Below, piece by piece: positions 6,511 to 6,953 of a stretch of DNA of 6,953 bases. Positions within the stretch are counted from its first letter, which is position 1; each line of letters starts with the position of its first letter. Made by a program: the position numbers and the translations under genes. Below the pieces are notes generated by a model, which saw nothing but the letters and a program-made list of their open reading frames with translations, did not search any database and had not been told where the DNA came from. The DNA comes from Bacteroidia bacterium (lineage in GTDB: Bacteria; Bacteroidota; Bacteroidia; Bacteroidales; VadinHA17): contig JAPLEC010000171.1 in NCBI GenBank assembly GCA_026391515.1, positions 1-6,953 of the forward strand, written 5' to 3'.

Positions 6511-6550
6511 CACCGAGGAAATCCGGAGAAGCACAGAGAGCTACAGAGAA
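6511..6550. repeat. Decamer imperfect tandem repeat, four units
   Basis: The units caccgaggaa, atccggagaa, gcacagagag and ctacagagaa are exactly 10 bases each and share the pattern nnncxgagan, with four more A after the last unit. The words resemble the cacagag-type short repeats that I recall from many bacterial intergenic regions. The array lies just upstream of purM. Confidence 0.55.
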
Positions 6551-6562
6551 AAAACTTTTCGC

Positions 6563-6621
6563 TAGCGCGGATTTGCAATCCGTGCTATTCTTGACTGGCA
6601 CCGATTACAAATCGGCGCCAG
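6563..6621. repeat. REP-like hairpin doublet
   Basis: Hairpin 1 (6563-6587) is TAGCGCGGATT-TGC-AATCCGTGCTA, 11 pairs with one G-T wobble. Hairpin 2 (6595-6621) is CTGGCACCGATT-ACA-AATCGGCGCCAG, 12 positions with one A-C mismatch. Both have a 3-base loop flanked by GATT/AATC and a GC-rich base, with 7 bases between them. The paired arrangement is like REP doublets mobilised by RAYT (TnpA-REP) enzymes. No such gene is in the window, so that link is inference. Confidence 0.65.
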
Positions 6622-6657
6622 CGAAGGTGCTGAGTTTTCGGTTTGGGATTGACCCCC

Positions 6658-6716
6658 GTCATCCGCCAGCATCGCCTTCGCGTAGTCGTTACGGCAGAGC
6701 AAGGCTGGCGGATGAC
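6658..6716. repeat. Element with perfect 13-bp inverted ends
   Basis: GTCATCCGCCAGC at 6658-6670 is the exact reverse complement of GCTGGCGGATGAC at 6704-6716. The 33 bases between contain a weaker GCC/GGC pairing. It has the size and shape of a small palindromic mobile repeat. It contains no open frame. Confidence 0.7.
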
Positions 6717-6717
6717 T

Positions 6718-6733
6718 GCCCCCTAAAGGGGGC
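6718..6733. repeat. GC-rich palindrome, perfect 6-bp stem
   Basis: GCCCCC-TAAA-GGGGGC starts two bases after the preceding inverted repeat. There is no T-run on either side, so I do not call it a terminator. Confidence 0.55.
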
Positions 6734-6763
6734 CTAATTCAAAGTTAAATGATCAGAGCATTA

Positions 6764-6813
6764 GCCCCCCTTCAGAGCTTGTCCCGGCCGAAGGTCGGGA
6801 GGGGTTGTGGGGC
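6764..6813. repeat. Nested GC-rich palindromic element
   Basis: The inner hairpin at 6782-6800 is TCCCGGCC-GAA-GGTCGGGA, 8 pairs with one G-T wobble. Outer arms GCCCC (6764-6768) and GGGGC (6809-6813) also pair. No coding frame or T-run is associated with it. Confidence 0.55.
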
Positions 6814-6824
6814 AACCAGTAATT

Positions 6825-6845
6825 AGCAACAAGCAACCAGCAACC
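6825..6845. repeat. Heptamer tandem repeat, three units
   Basis: The units are AGCAACA, AGCAACC and AGCAACC, followed by AAAG. A related GGCAACCAG lies just before, at 6811-6819. It is a low-complexity array at the edge of the repeat-rich block. Confidence 0.55.
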
Positions 6846-6854
6846 AAAGATTTA

Positions 6855-6886
6855 TTTGCTTTTCCCGGGAATTTGTGCTAATTTTT
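6855..6886 (+). promoter_or_regulatory. Plus-strand promoter, divergent from purM
   Basis: TTTG (6855-6858), a 20-bp spacer, then TAATTTTT (6879-6886), which matches TAnnTTTG at 7 of 8 positions. The spacing is identical to that of the prfA promoter. Transcription would start near 6891-6893, about 57 bases before the ATG at 6949. It suggests a plus-strand gene beyond the window. Confidence 0.5.
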
Positions 6887-6910
6887 ACCTCCTGAATTTA
6901 AACAGGTAAA
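6884..6910. promoter_or_regulatory. Operator-like dyad over the plus-strand start site
   Basis: TTTACCT (6884-6890) and AGGTAAA (6904-6910) form a perfect 7-bp inverted repeat with a 13-base spacer. It overlaps the end of the -7 element and the expected transcription start, a normal place for a repressor site. It could also be a 5' leader hairpin. Confidence 0.3.
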
Positions 6911-6948
6911 TTTCATTTTCAGATAACAATTAAAATAATCATAATCCT

Positions 6949-6953
6949 ATGGC
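6949..6953 (+). CDS. Possible start of a plus-strand gene (ATG at window edge)
   Basis: ATG at 6949-6951 lies about 57 bases downstream of the predicted transcription start and is followed by only two more bases. Nothing can be said about the product. The A/T-rich sequence before it has no Shine-Dalgarno, which is normal for Bacteroidota. Confidence 0.25.

Noticed and set aside
6468..6601. Longer PurM start at 6578, and a separate 67-residue frame at 6398-6601
   Set aside because: Both are read through decamer and hairpin repeats. The PurM family begins at the MSENSKYSKRGVS-like N-terminus at 6467. The 67-residue frame has no recognisable domain and overlaps purM in another frame.
6718..6733. 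Intrinsic terminator
   Set aside because: The stem is strong but neither strand has a T-run after it and no gene ends nearby.

Overview
The window looks like an ordinary chromosomal stretch of a Bacteroidota bacterium, most likely Bacteroidales. Three things point there: the PurM and RF1 proteins are of the Bacteroidales type, a DUF2851 protein (a family I know mainly from Bacteroidota) is present, and promoters fit the Bacteroidota TTTG / TAnnTTTG pattern with no Shine-Dalgarno sequences. Every recognisable complete gene is on the minus strand, so transcription runs right to left. No phage, defence, secretion or biosynthetic system is visible.

Layout from right to left. At 6468-6953 there is about 485 bp with no confident gene. 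It holds decamer repeats, a doublet of REP-like hairpins, a 13-bp inverted repeat, two GC-rich palindromes and heptamer repeats. It ends in a good plus-strand promoter and an ATG at the very edge. purM (5298-6467) follows, with a strong intrinsic terminator right after its stop. A short spacer with an 8-nt tandem repeat and a well-formed promoter leads into prfA (4054-5139) and pyrF (3215-4042), which are 11 bp apart and probably co-transcribed. Next is a 232-bp spacer with a hairpin abutting the pyrF stop and two inverted copies of a dispersed palindromic repeat. After it come a DUF2851 gene (1660-2982) and a 177-bp AT-rich gap. The left end is the classic rpsO-pnp pair, with pnp running off the window.

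The most notable feature is the rpsO-pnp junction near 1184-1210. S15 is homologous only through residue 64 (of about 89), and PNPase homology starts at about family residue 30-35 in another frame. The end of rpsO, the intergenic region and the start of pnp are missing. This is either a real deletion or an assembly collapse.

Functionally the genes are housekeeping: purine synthesis (purM), pyrimidine synthesis (pyrF), translation termination (prfA), the 30S ribosome (rpsO) and RNA turnover (pnp). Nothing suggests they form one dedicated system. The repeat-rich intergenic regions are the most genome-specific content.
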